Assembly: GCA_016872595.1 (NCBI GenBank)
Contig: VGZJ01000017.1
Coordinates: 1-42,939, forward strand
DNA from: Planctomycetota bacterium
GTDB lineage: Bacteria > Planctomycetota > Planctomycetia > Gemmatales > Gemmataceae
DNA length: 42,939 nucleotides
Direction of reading: 5' to 3'
Below are positions 19,102-27,334 of this stretch, piece by piece; the first letter of the stretch is position 1; every line of letters starts with the position of its first letter. Position numbers and translations under genes: made by a program. The notes beneath the pieces are model-generated. The model made no database searches. It was not told the origin of the DNA and saw nothing but the letters and a program-made list of their open reading frames with translations.

Positions 19102-19128
19102 CTCTCCCCCATGCTCTGATGGGGAGAG
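19102..19128. terminator. Hairpin downstream of selB
   Basis: CTCTCCCC (19102-19109) pairs with GGGGAGAG (19121-19128) around an 11-nt loop, starting 12 bp after the selB stop. It lies between selB and the convergent sigma remnant and could terminate transcription from both sides. Confidence 0.5.
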
Positions 19129-19166
19129 GTGTGCGCCGCGGCCGACACGGGCGCGCCGACTCCGGC

Positions 19167-19522
19167 TCACAACTTCACGTCGCCCACGGTGTCGCGGAGC
19201 TTCTCGCACGCGCTCGCCCAGCGGCGGCGGATCGTGCGCTCGTCCACGTTGAACGGTGTCGCGATGCGGCCCTGTGTCCACCCGTTATAGAACACCAGCC
19301 CCACCACCTCGCGCTCGTCGGGGGGGAGCGCGTCCACGGCCTCGTGGAACCGGACCCACAGGTCGAAGTCTGCGGTGCCGGTCGCGTCCGGGTCGGCCTC
19401 GGCCCGGTGAACGGGGCGGTCGCTGTCGTCCGGCAGGTCGAGAGTGACCGGCCGCCTCCCCTTGCACCGCCGCGCGAGGTCGATGAGCTCGCGGCGACCA
19501 AGGTCGCGACGGTGAAGACTGC
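19167..19522 (-). pseudogene. Remnant of an ECF sigma factor (region 4 end)
   Basis: Not in the ORF track because it has no usable start. On the minus strand, a frame ending with a TGA at 19167 reads RRELIDLARRCKGRRP, FHEAVDALPPDEREVVGLVF and RTIRRRWASACEKLRDTV. This is the region 4 half of a planctomycete ECF sigma factor, with the canonical RRELIDLAR linker. Just upstream the matching frame shifts (VFTVATLVA is in another frame at about 19496-19522), and region 2 is absent because the fasciclin gene ends at 19587. It is therefore a truncated, frameshifted remnant. Confidence 0.75.
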
Positions 19523-19586
19523 GACCGGGAGGTAACTGGGCGAAACAGGCCGGCGCGCGCCGCGCGCCGGCCCCCGCGCCCCGCGA

Positions 19587-20069
19587 CTACTTCGGCATCA
19601 GCACCGTGTCGATGACGTGAACGACGCCGTTGCTGGCCTTCAGGTCCGCGGCCACGACCATCGCGCCGCCCACGGTCACGGTCTTCCCGTCCACCGCGAT
19701 CTTGAACTTCGTCCCTTGCAGGGTTTCCACTTCCTTGCCGTCCAGCTTGACCACTTCGGCCGCGACCCACGTGCCCTTGACAGCGTGGGCGGTCAGGATC
19801 TTCTTGAGCAGTTCCTTGTCGCCCTTCACCTTCTCCAGCGTCTCCTTGTCGATCTTCTTGAACGCGGCGTCGGTGGGCGCGAACACGGTCCACTCGCCCT
19901 TGCCCTTGAGCACGTCCACCAGCCCGGCTTCCTTCACTAGCGACAACAGGATGGTGTGGTCCTTCGACCCGGCGACGATGTCGGCGATGGTCTTGGGCTC
20001 GTCGGCGCGGGCGGACCCAGCGGCGAGGACGAGCGCGGCGACGGCGCTAGCGATGAACTTGGCCTTCAT
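19587..20069 (-). CDS. Secreted fasciclin (FAS1) domain protein
   Basis: A 160-aa protein with a signal peptide (MKAKFIASAVAALVLAAGSARAD) and one FAS1 domain. The H1 box is WTVFAPTDAAFKKID, the central region is LTAHAVKGTWVAAEVVKLDG, and the H2-like end is NGVVHVIDTVLMPK. FAS1 domains act in adhesion or matrix binding outside the cell. The ATG at 20069 is chosen because the signal peptide starts there; the track's extension to 20291 is not signal-like. Bacterial single-FAS1 proteins are often annotated as exported adhesins. Confidence 0.92.
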   Translation of the reverse strand: MKAKFIASAVAALVLAAGSARADEPKTIADIVAGSKDHTILLSLVKEAGLVDVLKGKGEWTVFAPTDAAFKKIDKETLEKVKGDKELLKKILTAHAVKGTWVAAEVVKLDGKEVETLQGTKFKIAVDGKTVTVGGAMVVAADLKASNGVVHVIDTVLMPK

Positions 20070-20309
20070 ACGAACGACTCCGAAACGTAACACGTTGAGG
20101 GCACCGGCCGGGGCCGGCGGCCGGGCGTACTCGCGCCCGGCAGCCCACGTTTCGCGGCCCCGATTGTGCCGGATTCGCTGTTTTTTCCAGTATTTTTCTG
20201 CTGTTAAGAGCGGCGTGGGTCTGCGGTTAATGGCAGTTTCGCAGCGCGAGGAGGAACTCGTTCCACGCTGAACGATGTGGGCTACAGGCACCGCAAAGAG
20301 TCAGAGGAG

Positions 20310-20364
20310 TTGATCCACAGAGTACGCACAGCCCCTCTGTGGCTCCTGTGTAGTCTGTGATCAA
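20310..20364. repeat. Imperfect inverted repeat at the end of the Ada-like gene
   Basis: TTGATC-CACAGAGTAC (from 20310) pairs imperfectly with the segment ending TAGTCTGTGATCAA (to 20364), overlapping the last codon of the Ada-like gene. It may be a terminator. The rest of 20070-20360 holds only the fasciclin upstream region, including an unusually T-rich patch (about 20180-20200), and no gene. Confidence 0.4.
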
Positions 20365-21212
20365 TTCTTGGGTTTCTTCGCTTCGCCCTCCAGCAGCTTC
20401 TTCTTGCGGTGCAGGCCGCCGGCGTATCCGGTGAGTGAGCCGTTGGTGCCGATGACGCGGTGGCACGGCACGATCACCGCGACCGGGTTGGTCGCGCACG
20501 CGCGGGCCACGGCGCGCACCGCTGTCGGCGCGCCGATGGCTTCCGCCACCTGCTTGTACGAGCGCGTCTCACCGTAGGGGATCGCGAGCAGGGCGTCCCA
20601 CACGCGGCGCTGGAATGCGGTGGCGCGTACGTCGAGCGGCAGGTCGAGGTGCTGGCGCGCGCCGGCGAAGTGCTTCGCCAGTTCGTCCATCCACGGCTTC
20701 AGCCCGGCGGCGTCGCGCGCGATCTCGGCCTTCGGGAACTCGGCCCGCAGCGCGGCCTCGGTTTCCTTGTCGGTGTCGCCGAAGCTGAGCCAACAGATGC
20801 CCTTCGCGGTCGCGGCCAGCAGCACGCGCCCCACGGGGCACTTGGCGGTGGCGAACCGAATGGCGACCGGCCCGCCCTTCTGGTACTCGCCCGGCGTCAT
20901 GCCGAGGCGCGCCGCGGCGCGCTCGTACAGGCGGCTGCTCGACCCGTACCCGGCGGCGGTCATCGCGGTGGTCACGGTGTCCCCTTTCTTCAGGCCCGCC
21001 TTGAGGCGGGCGAGGCGGCAAGCGTCGGCGTAGCGGCGCGGGCTCACCCCGACCACGCGCGCGAACACGCGCTGGAGGTGCGCCGGACTGAGGCCGGCTT
21101 GCGCGCCCAGTGCGGCGAGCGTCACCGGCCCGTCGTCGAGATTCGCGCGGATGTAATCGCAGAGGTCGGCGACGAGCGAAACGGTCGCGGCGTCGGGCGC
21201 GGGTGGCGGCAT
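20361..21212 (-). CDS. Ada-like AraC regulator/O6-alkylguanine-DNA alkyltransferase
   Basis: A 283-aa two-domain protein. Residues about 12-110 form an AraC-type helix-turn-helix pair (GPVTLAALGAQAGLSPAHLQ, TTAMTAAGYGSSSRLYERAA). Residues about 118-270 form the O6-alkylguanine-DNA transferase: FQRRVWDALLAIPYGETRSY and the active-site VPCHRVIGTNGSLTGYAGG, where the Cys accepts the alkyl group. E. coli Ada has an extra N-terminal zinc/Cys domain that senses phosphotriesters; it is absent here, so the protein may repair DNA and bind DNA without the classical triggering step. It is probably transcribed alone. Confidence 0.92.
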   Translation of the reverse strand: MPPPAPDAATVSLVADLCDYIRANLDDGPVTLAALGAQAGLSPAHLQRVFARVVGVSPRRYADACRLARLKAGLKKGDTVTTAMTAAGYGSSSRLYERAAARLGMTPGEYQKGGPVAIRFATAKCPVGRVLLAATAKGICWLSFGDTDKETEAALRAEFPKAEIARDAAGLKPWMDELAKHFAGARQHLDLPLDVRATAFQRRVWDALLAIPYGETRSYKQVAEAIGAPTAVRAVARACATNPVAVIVPCHRVIGTNGSLTGYAGGLHRKKKLLEGEAKKPKN

Positions 21213-21273
21213 GATCCCACGATACCGCGAGCGGTGAAGGGCGTGCTATCCGGTTCTTGCGCCCCTTACAAGT

Positions 21274-21340
21274 AGTAGGCACACGCCGTGTGTCGTTGCT
21301 GGACGGAAGGTTCAGCAACGGCACACGGCGTGTGCCTACT
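21274..21340. repeat. 28-bp inverted repeat (AGTAGGCACACGCCGTGTG...)
   Basis: The left arm (21274-21301) and right arm (21313-21340) match in 27 of 28 positions around an 11-nt loop. Within each arm GCACACGCCGTGTGC is itself palindromic. It sits between the Ada-like gene and the end of the PQQ-propeller gene. The near-perfect long stem suggests a dispersed palindromic element; it may also act as a terminator for the propeller gene. Confidence 0.8.
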
Positions 21341-21357
21341 ATTCTGAAACACACAGG

Positions 21358-23097
21358 TTACGGCTTCTTGTCCGGTTCCTTCTTGGGGTCCGGGTCTTTC
21401 TTCGGGTCCATGCCGTCCTTGCCCGGTTGCAGTTCGATACCGGCCTTCTTCGGCGGGTTCACGTCCGGGGCGGGCCACACCCGCACCGGGCGCGCGTACT
21501 TCGGGGCCGCGTCGCGGACGCACACGATCAGCCCGTTGTCGGCCGCGAGGTACACGCGGTCGTTCGCCGTGTTCACGACGTTGATGGCGAACTCGCTCAG
21601 GTTCGCGGAGCCGAGCGGGGCCGATTTCTTTCGGGCCGGGTCGGTCGCGCGCTTGGCGTCGAACACGAGGAACCGCCCCTGCCGGTCGCGGACGTACACG
21701 AACTCCTCGTTCGCGCCGATCACCGTATCGGCGCTCTTGTCGCTGCGCCACACCACGGCCCCGGTGTCTCGGTTCACGCACGCCACGCCGCTGTCGTCGC
21801 CGGACGAGTACACGAACCCCTTGGTGACGAACGGCGAGTGGTTGTTGATGCCGCCGGTGTCGGCGCGCCACTTGACGCTCAGCCCGCCGGCGAGGTTGCC
21901 GCTGGCTGCGTCCACGGCCAGTACCGTGCCGTTGCCGAGCGGGAAGTACTGCATCGTCCCGGCCTGCGACGGGCGCGCCGAGATCGCGGACGTGAGGCGC
22001 TCGGTCACTTCCGTCGTCACCTTGCCCACGTCGCCGACTTTGGTGAGCGCGAGTGCGGTTCCTCCTTCGAGGACCGTCCAGACGCGCGTCGGGGTCAGGT
22101 TCGGCTGGTACAGCACGCTCGTGGTGAGGCCGTATTCCCAGCGCAACGGCGGCTCGATGGACTTCGGGCGCAGGTCGGAGAGGAGCAGGGACGCCGCGAC
22201 CGACGGCGGGATCACGCCGAGCGACGGCGTCTGCTGCACGTACTTGCCGGCGTCCGAGTACAAGCGGTACGGGGCCACGAACGACGGGAGTGTGCCGAGC
22301 GACGGCGACGGCGCGCGGTGTTCGAGGTTGTAGGGCGGGACCACGCTGGGTAGCGCGTACAGGGACGGCGTGCGGCTCCCGGTCATCCCGCCGACCGGGG
22401 TTTCGAGTACGCGGGGCCGCGGCGACGCCTCCATCGGGGGCGGCGGGGTCGGGTTGATCGCGCCGGGGTTGTACCGCTTCAACAGGTCATCGACCGGGCT
22501 GCTCGCGGTGTCCTTCGCGCCTTGGGCCAGCTTGTCGATCGGGCCCTTGATCGGGTCGTTGATGACGATGGCGTTCGGCAGGTTGTACACCGCGACGCGG
22601 TGCGCGCCAGCGGTGCCGGGGCGCATCCCGAGCACGCAGTACACGGCGCTCGTGTCGCACGTCAGGCCGACCGTCGGCGGGGTGCCGAGTTCGGCCACGA
22701 ACTCCGTGGCCCCGGTGTAGCGGTAGAAGGCGTACAGCTTCGTGACGTGCGCGACGAAGACGAACTGCGCGTTCGCTGTGCAGGGGTACGAGTTCCCGTA
22801 CGAGCCGTTGCCGAGGCGCGCCATCCACTGCACTTTGCCGGTGGCGGCGTCGAGCGCGACGAACGTGCCGGTGCGCGTCTGGACGAAAATCTGGTCGTCC
22901 AGCGTCTGCACCTGCGTGATCGTGTCGCGGTTACCCGCGACCGGGATGAACTGCGTCCACTCGGTCTTGAGGTTCAGGCGGTCGAGTACGGCCTTGTCCG
23001 GCGGCACGGCCTTCGTGGACGCGGCCCCGGGCTCGGCCGGTGCGAGCGCGACGGCGACAAGCAGAACGACGATCACGAGCGCGAAACGGTGGCTCAT
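21358..23097 (-). CDS. Exported PQQ-like beta-propeller repeat protein
   Basis: A 579-aa protein with a signal peptide (RFALVIVVLLVAVALAPAEP). Propeller blades of the PQQ type recur: VALDAATGKVQWMARLG, AVDAASGNLAGGLSVKWRAD, ACVNRDTGAVVWRSDKSAD and LVFDAKRATDPARK. The middle (residues about 238-302) is unusual, with a Pro/Ser-rich linker holding three related units (TPSLYALPSVVPPY, SPSLGTLPSFVAPY, TPSLGVIPPSVAAS). The C-terminus is Lys/Asp/Pro-rich. No dehydrogenase residues are evident, so it is more likely a scaffold or sensor than an enzyme. The radical SAM gene is divergent. Confidence 0.85.
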   Translation of the reverse strand: MSHRFALVIVVLLVAVALAPAEPGAASTKAVPPDKAVLDRLNLKTEWTQFIPVAGNRDTITQVQTLDDQIFVQTRTGTFVALDAATGKVQWMARLGNGSYGNSYPCTANAQFVFVAHVTKLYAFYRYTGATEFVAELGTPPTVGLTCDTSAVYCVLGMRPGTAGAHRVAVYNLPNAIVINDPIKGPIDKLAQGAKDTASSPVDDLLKRYNPGAINPTPPPPMEASPRPRVLETPVGGMTGSRTPSLYALPSVVPPYNLEHRAPSPSLGTLPSFVAPYRLYSDAGKYVQQTPSLGVIPPSVAASLLLSDLRPKSIEPPLRWEYGLTTSVLYQPNLTPTRVWTVLEGGTALALTKVGDVGKVTTEVTERLTSAISARPSQAGTMQYFPLGNGTVLAVDAASGNLAGGLSVKWRADTGGINNHSPFVTKGFVYSSGDDSGVACVNRDTGAVVWRSDKSADTVIGANEEFVYVRDRQGRFLVFDAKRATDPARKKSAPLGSANLSEFAINVVNTANDRVYLAADNGLIVCVRDAAPKYARPVRVWPAPDVNPPKKAGIELQPGKDGMDPKKDPDPKKEPDKKP

Positions 23098-23336
23098 CGG
23101 TGCGACTCCGGCGGGCCGTACGTGGTGCGAGCGCTACAAACTTCCCCTTAGTCTAACAACATTCGCGGGCGAATGTGAGCGCCGATCCTCGCGCGAAGTT
23201 CGCGGCGGGCGCGGCGGGCGTGCGGGTGGCGCGGGTTGTGCCGTCGCGGGCGCGCCCGCGGGCGGGTACCATGGGGCGGTTGCGCCGCGCCCACCGCCGC
23301 GGTTCATCCCGCACTCCGACGCCCGCGAGACGCCCC

Positions 23337-24899
23337 GTGAAGTTGCTCCTCATCAACCCGCGCCTGCCGGAGAGCTTCTGGAGCTTCACGTGGGCCTTTC
23401 AGAACGTCGCGCGCGACAAGCGTGCCGCGATCTCGCCGCTCGGCCTCACTACGGTCGCGGCCCTCACTCCCGCGCATTGGGAAGTCGAGATCGTTGACGA
23501 GAATGTGGAAGAAATCGACTGGACCGCGCGGGCCGATGTCGTCGGCGTGTGCGGCATGGCGGTGCAGTACCCGCGGCAGTGCGAGATTCTGGACCGCTTC
23601 CGCGCGGCCGGCGCGTACGTCGTGGCCGGCGGCAGTTACGCCTCGCTGTGCCCGGAGGAGTACGCCGACCGCGCCGATACCGTGGTGGCCGGCGAAGCGG
23701 AGTACATCTGGCCGCGGTTCTGCCGCGACTATGAAGCACGCGCGCCGCGCGAGCTGTATCAAGAGACGGGAACGGTCGAGATGACCGACAGCCCGGTGCC
23801 GCGCCACGACCTCCTCAAGCTCGACAGGTACCAGTCGGTCGCCGTGCAGTTCTCGCGCGGGTGTCCGTTCCGGTGCGAGTTCTGCGACATCATCGTCACG
23901 TTCGGGCGCAAGCCGCGCGCGAAGGCGCTCGCGCAGGTGGAAGCGGAACTCGACCTGCTGCGCGCCCGCGGGGTGCGGAACGTGTTCTTCGTGGACGACA
24001 ACCTGATCGGCCACCTGCCGCGCTGCCGCGAACTGCTGCCGGTGCTCGCCGCGTACCAGCGCCGGCACCGCTACGCCTTCGGCTTCGGAGCGGAAACGTC
24101 GGCCAACGTCGCCACGCAACCGGACCTCCTGCCGCTGCTCCGCGCCGCGAACTTCAACTGGGTGTTCGTCGGTATCGAGACGCCGAGCCAAGAGGCGCTC
24201 GTTGAAACGCGGAAGGAGCAGAACACCCGCCGCGACCTGTTGGCCTCGGTGCGGGCGATCTACGCGCACGGCATCGACGTGTACGCCAGTTTTGTGGTGG
24301 GCTTCGACGCCGACGACCCGAACGTGTTCGACCGGCAGTACGAGTTCATCGTCGAGTCGGGAATCATGGTCGCGTCGGTCGCGCTGCTGCTCGCGCTGCC
24401 GCGCACACCACTGCACCAGCGCCTCGAACGCGCCGGCCGGTTGCGGCCGATGGACGGCGAGCCGCACCACCTGTGGAACAACCTGATCCAGACGAACATC
24501 GTGCCGCGGGGGATGAGCTACGACGAACTGATCGCCGGGTTCCGCGGCCTGATCCGGCGGCTGACGGGCGACGCGGCGATAGCGGATCGCGTGCGGAACA
24601 AGCTGCCGCACTTCGGCCCGGTGCCGGTGCCGTTCCGCGTAACCCCGCGGGCCGCACTCGGGTACTTCGCGCGGTTCGTGATGCGCGCCTTGCTGCCGCG
24701 CCCGCGCCGCTGGTACCACGTGGCGCGGTCGCTGCTGCCGGTGCTGCGCCGCCCGCGGCTACTGCCGTTCGCGATCCTGAACTGGGTGTTCGGCGTGGCG
24801 ATTCAGGAGTTCGTACGCGACTACCTGCGGCGGTTCGAACCGGACCCGCCCGCGCCGCGCCCGCGTGCCCCGGCGCGCGCGCCGGCGGCCTCTTCGTGA
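23337..24899 (+). CDS. B12-binding-domain radical SAM protein
   Basis: A 520-aa protein from the GTG at 23337 (VKLLLINPRLPESFWSF), where the B12-binding domain normally begins. An in-frame ATG at 23271 would add a basic leader. Residues 1-140 are the cobalamin-binding-like domain. The radical SAM cluster motif is SRGCPFRCEFCDI (CxxxCxxC). Next come the FVDDNLIGH and VFVGIETPSQEALVETRKEQN segments typical of the family, then a C-terminal DUF4070-like region with Arg/Pro-rich ends. Relatives include hopanoid methylases (HpnP/HpnR type), but no hopanoid gene is adjacent, so the substrate is unknown. Confidence 0.88.
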   Translation: MKLLLINPRLPESFWSFTWAFQNVARDKRAAISPLGLTTVAALTPAHWEVEIVDENVEEIDWTARADVVGVCGMAVQYPRQCEILDRFRAAGAYVVAGGSYASLCPEEYADRADTVVAGEAEYIWPRFCRDYEARAPRELYQETGTVEMTDSPVPRHDLLKLDRYQSVAVQFSRGCPFRCEFCDIIVTFGRKPRAKALAQVEAELDLLRARGVRNVFFVDDNLIGHLPRCRELLPVLAAYQRRHRYAFGFGAETSANVATQPDLLPLLRAANFNWVFVGIETPSQEALVETRKEQNTRRDLLASVRAIYAHGIDVYASFVVGFDADDPNVFDRQYEFIVESGIMVASVALLLALPRTPLHQRLERAGRLRPMDGEPHHLWNNLIQTNIVPRGMSYDELIAGFRGLIRRLTGDAAIADRVRNKLPHFGPVPVPFRVTPRAALGYFARFVMRALLPRPRRWYHVARSLLPVLRRPRLLPFAILNWVFGVAIQEFVRDYLRRFEPDPPAPRPRAPARAPAASS

Positions 24900-24903
24900 C
24901 GCG

Positions 24904-27267
24904 CTACTTCGTGAATTCGACCTCGAACTCGGCTTCGGACAGCACCAGATACTTGCCGTCGCGCTTGGTGCTGGCGCGCACGGTGAACCGGTGTGTGCCA
25001 GTCACGTCGGCCGCGACTTTCGCGCTCAGCGCGAGCACTTGATCGCTCTTGCCCGCTTCGGCCTTGACCGCGGGCGCGGTCACTTTACCCTTCAGCGCGT
25101 CGGGAGCGATCAGTTCCACCGTCACGGAGTCGGTCAGCGTCGGCACGACGGCCAACTTCACCGGTATCGCGAGCGGCGCGCCGGCCTTCACGACGCGCTC
25201 TTCCTCCGCGACGGACACCTTCAGCAGCGCGCCCTCGATGGACATGGTGATCTGGCCGTTCATCGCGGCGAGGACGTACCGCACGTTCCCCTTCGGGTCG
25301 GGAATCTTGGCGTAGGCGACGAGCGCCATGCGCGACGTGCGCGCGGTCTCCAACCACTCCGGCATGAACACGGGATAAATGGCGCGCGCCGCGCCCGCGG
25401 GAACGACGACATCGTTCCCGCGAATGCCCTGCTTGTGCCGCGACTGCTGTGCCGCCATTTGCAGAACGATCTCACCGTTGAACGGCGCGGTGCGCTCGAC
25501 GATCAGTTCCGCCGGGTGCTCCGCGCCGCGCGGGATGCGCCGCCCGCCGTCCTTCTCGACAGGCGTGATCTTGAACGGCGGCGTGATGGTGCCGCCGACG
25601 AGGATCGCCGGCGTGAGGTGTTCGTCGGGCGACGCGGCCACGAGGTTCCCCGGCGCGGGCGCGAGCGCGACCCGTTCCGCGGGCTTGCCCTCAACGGTCG
25701 AAGTACCCACGACCCTCACGACCGACGTGGTGATCGCGGCGTCCGGCGCGAGCGCGAGCGGCACGTTTAGCGCGGCCGCGCCCGCGGGAATCACAAGCGG
25801 CCCGGTGGCCGTGACGCCCGCGGGCAGTCCGGTGATTTGCAGCGTGATCGGCTCCTTGTGCCCGCCGAGGCGCGTGGCCGTGATCGCCAGTTGCCCCGGC
25901 GTGCCGGCCTTGATCGGCAGCTTCTGAACGGTGCGCAGCACGAAATCCGGCGCAGGCTTTTGCACAACAAGCCGGAACACCGACGCGCGGTCGCGCGCCT
26001 TGCCGGACTGCTCGCCCACCGCGACCGTGTACGTGCCATCGGCGGCGAACGTGTACGTCAGCGCGGCGTCGGTGGTGCCAGGCAGGTCGTCGTTGCGGGC
26101 GACTTCCTTCCCGTCGGGGCCGCGCAGCGCCAGCGTCACGTCGAGCGGCGAACCGAGGGCCTGCGATTGCGCGCTGATGGCTAAGGTGTCGCCCTTCTTG
26201 CCGACCAGCGTGAACAGCTTCTCGGTGTCGGCCGTGGCGAAGGTGCCCGTGGTCGCGCTCGGCACCGCGAGCGCGCGGTTGGCGCTCTCGACCGCTTCCG
26301 TCAGGTCGCTGACCAGCAGCGTAACGGTAGCGTCGCCGTGCGGGGTCTGGAGCTTGTAGTCGAAGCTGTCCTCGCCGGCGGTGGCCGGGAACGCCACCGA
26401 CTTCGTAACGCTTTCGAGCTTGGGTGCGCCGGTCGCGACGCCGGGGCCGACGAACTCGACGGTGCGCGTCTCGCCGCGCTTCCCCGCGGCCGGGAGCACG
26501 GCCAGTACCTTCGGCCCGGCGCTGATCGACAGCCGGTAGACGTATGAGCGGTGGCCGCGGAAGTCGATGTCGCGAACCGAGACCGTGTAATCGGCGTTCG
26601 CGGCAGCGCTGAAGGTGAGGTTGGCGTCGCGGCCCTCGGAATCGACCGCGTCCGCGACCAACTTCCCCGCGGCGTCGCGCACCTCGAGCGCGGCGAGTAC
26701 GTTCGCCCCGAGCCGGCGCGCGGTCAGATCGATTGTCACCGGCCCGGCCTTCGCCGCGCGGAACTGGTAGCGGTCGGTTTCCTCGATCTTGATGAGCCGC
26801 CCGCACACCGCGACCGGCAGGGGCGCGAGCTTCTGCGGCCCGGTCCCTTTCTCGTCTTCAAGAACGTCGGTTCCGTCGGTGACGAGGAACGTGCCCGCGC
26901 CGCTGATGCCGCTGGCGTTGGCGAGTTGCCACCGCACAGGCCCCGGCGGGAACCCGGCCGGGATGGTGAACTTGGCCGGCACTTCGCGCGATACCGGCAG
27001 CGCGCCGCTGAACGCCTTCTGCCCGAACCAGTACGGCGGCGGCGGCAGTAGCAACGCGCTGGGCGGGCCGAGCGCTTCGAGCTTCACACGCGGGTCGTGA
27101 GTGAAGAACTGCATGTCGGGCGTGGCGTCGTACACGCCGAGCACGACGTTGACCGTGGTGCCGGCCTTGCCCGTCGGCGGGTAGACGTAGCCGGCTTCCG
27201 GTGCCTTCTGCGCGAAGGCGCAAGGGGCGAGAGCGAGAAGGGTGAGAGAGGCGAGGAGTGAGCGCAT
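24904..27267 (-). CDS. Exported pre-peptidase C-terminal (PPC) domain protein
   Basis: A 787-aa protein with a signal peptide (MRSLLASLTLLALAPCAFAQ). Two PPC-like beta domains are visible, one around residues 165-250 (DRYQFRAAKAGPVTIDLTAR, SYVYRLSI) and one around 340-425 (LFTLVGKKGDTLAISAQS, DGTYTVAVGEQSG). Several Ig-like or invasin-like strand repeats fill the C-terminal half. No protease domain is present. It is last in the minus-strand run DUF1549/1553 > DUF1501 > PPC, a common planctomycete arrangement. A surface or periplasmic binding role is likely but not demonstrated. Confidence 0.8.
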   Translation of the reverse strand: MRSLLASLTLLALAPCAFAQKAPEAGYVYPPTGKAGTTVNVVLGVYDATPDMQFFTHDPRVKLEALGPPSALLLPPPPYWFGQKAFSGALPVSREVPAKFTIPAGFPPGPVRWQLANASGISGAGTFLVTDGTDVLEDEKGTGPQKLAPLPVAVCGRLIKIEETDRYQFRAAKAGPVTIDLTARRLGANVLAALEVRDAAGKLVADAVDSEGRDANLTFSAAANADYTVSVRDIDFRGHRSYVYRLSISAGPKVLAVLPAAGKRGETRTVEFVGPGVATGAPKLESVTKSVAFPATAGEDSFDYKLQTPHGDATVTLLVSDLTEAVESANRALAVPSATTGTFATADTEKLFTLVGKKGDTLAISAQSQALGSPLDVTLALRGPDGKEVARNDDLPGTTDAALTYTFAADGTYTVAVGEQSGKARDRASVFRLVVQKPAPDFVLRTVQKLPIKAGTPGQLAITATRLGGHKEPITLQITGLPAGVTATGPLVIPAGAAALNVPLALAPDAAITTSVVRVVGTSTVEGKPAERVALAPAPGNLVAASPDEHLTPAILVGGTITPPFKITPVEKDGGRRIPRGAEHPAELIVERTAPFNGEIVLQMAAQQSRHKQGIRGNDVVVPAGAARAIYPVFMPEWLETARTSRMALVAYAKIPDPKGNVRYVLAAMNGQITMSIEGALLKVSVAEEERVVKAGAPLAIPVKLAVVPTLTDSVTVELIAPDALKGKVTAPAVKAEAGKSDQVLALSAKVAADVTGTHRFTVRASTKRDGKYLVLSEAEFEVEFTK

Positions 27268-27287
27268 GGAATGGTTTCTGGGTAGTG

Positions 27288-27327
27288 CCGCTTGCGGCTT
27301 AGCAAGAACTCGCGAAGCCGCAAGCGG
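27288..27327. repeat. 13-bp palindrome (CCGCTTGCGGCTT / AAGCCGCAAGCGG)
   Basis: A perfect 13-bp inverted repeat (27288-27300 and 27315-27327, 14-nt loop) lies in the 67-bp gap between the DUF1501 and PPC genes. Its right arm, GCGAAGCCGCAAGC, is nearly the same as GCGAAGCCGCGAGC in the hairpin at 31151-31194, so the two seem to belong to one repeat family. Confidence 0.65.
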
Positions 27328-27334
27328 GGAAAAG

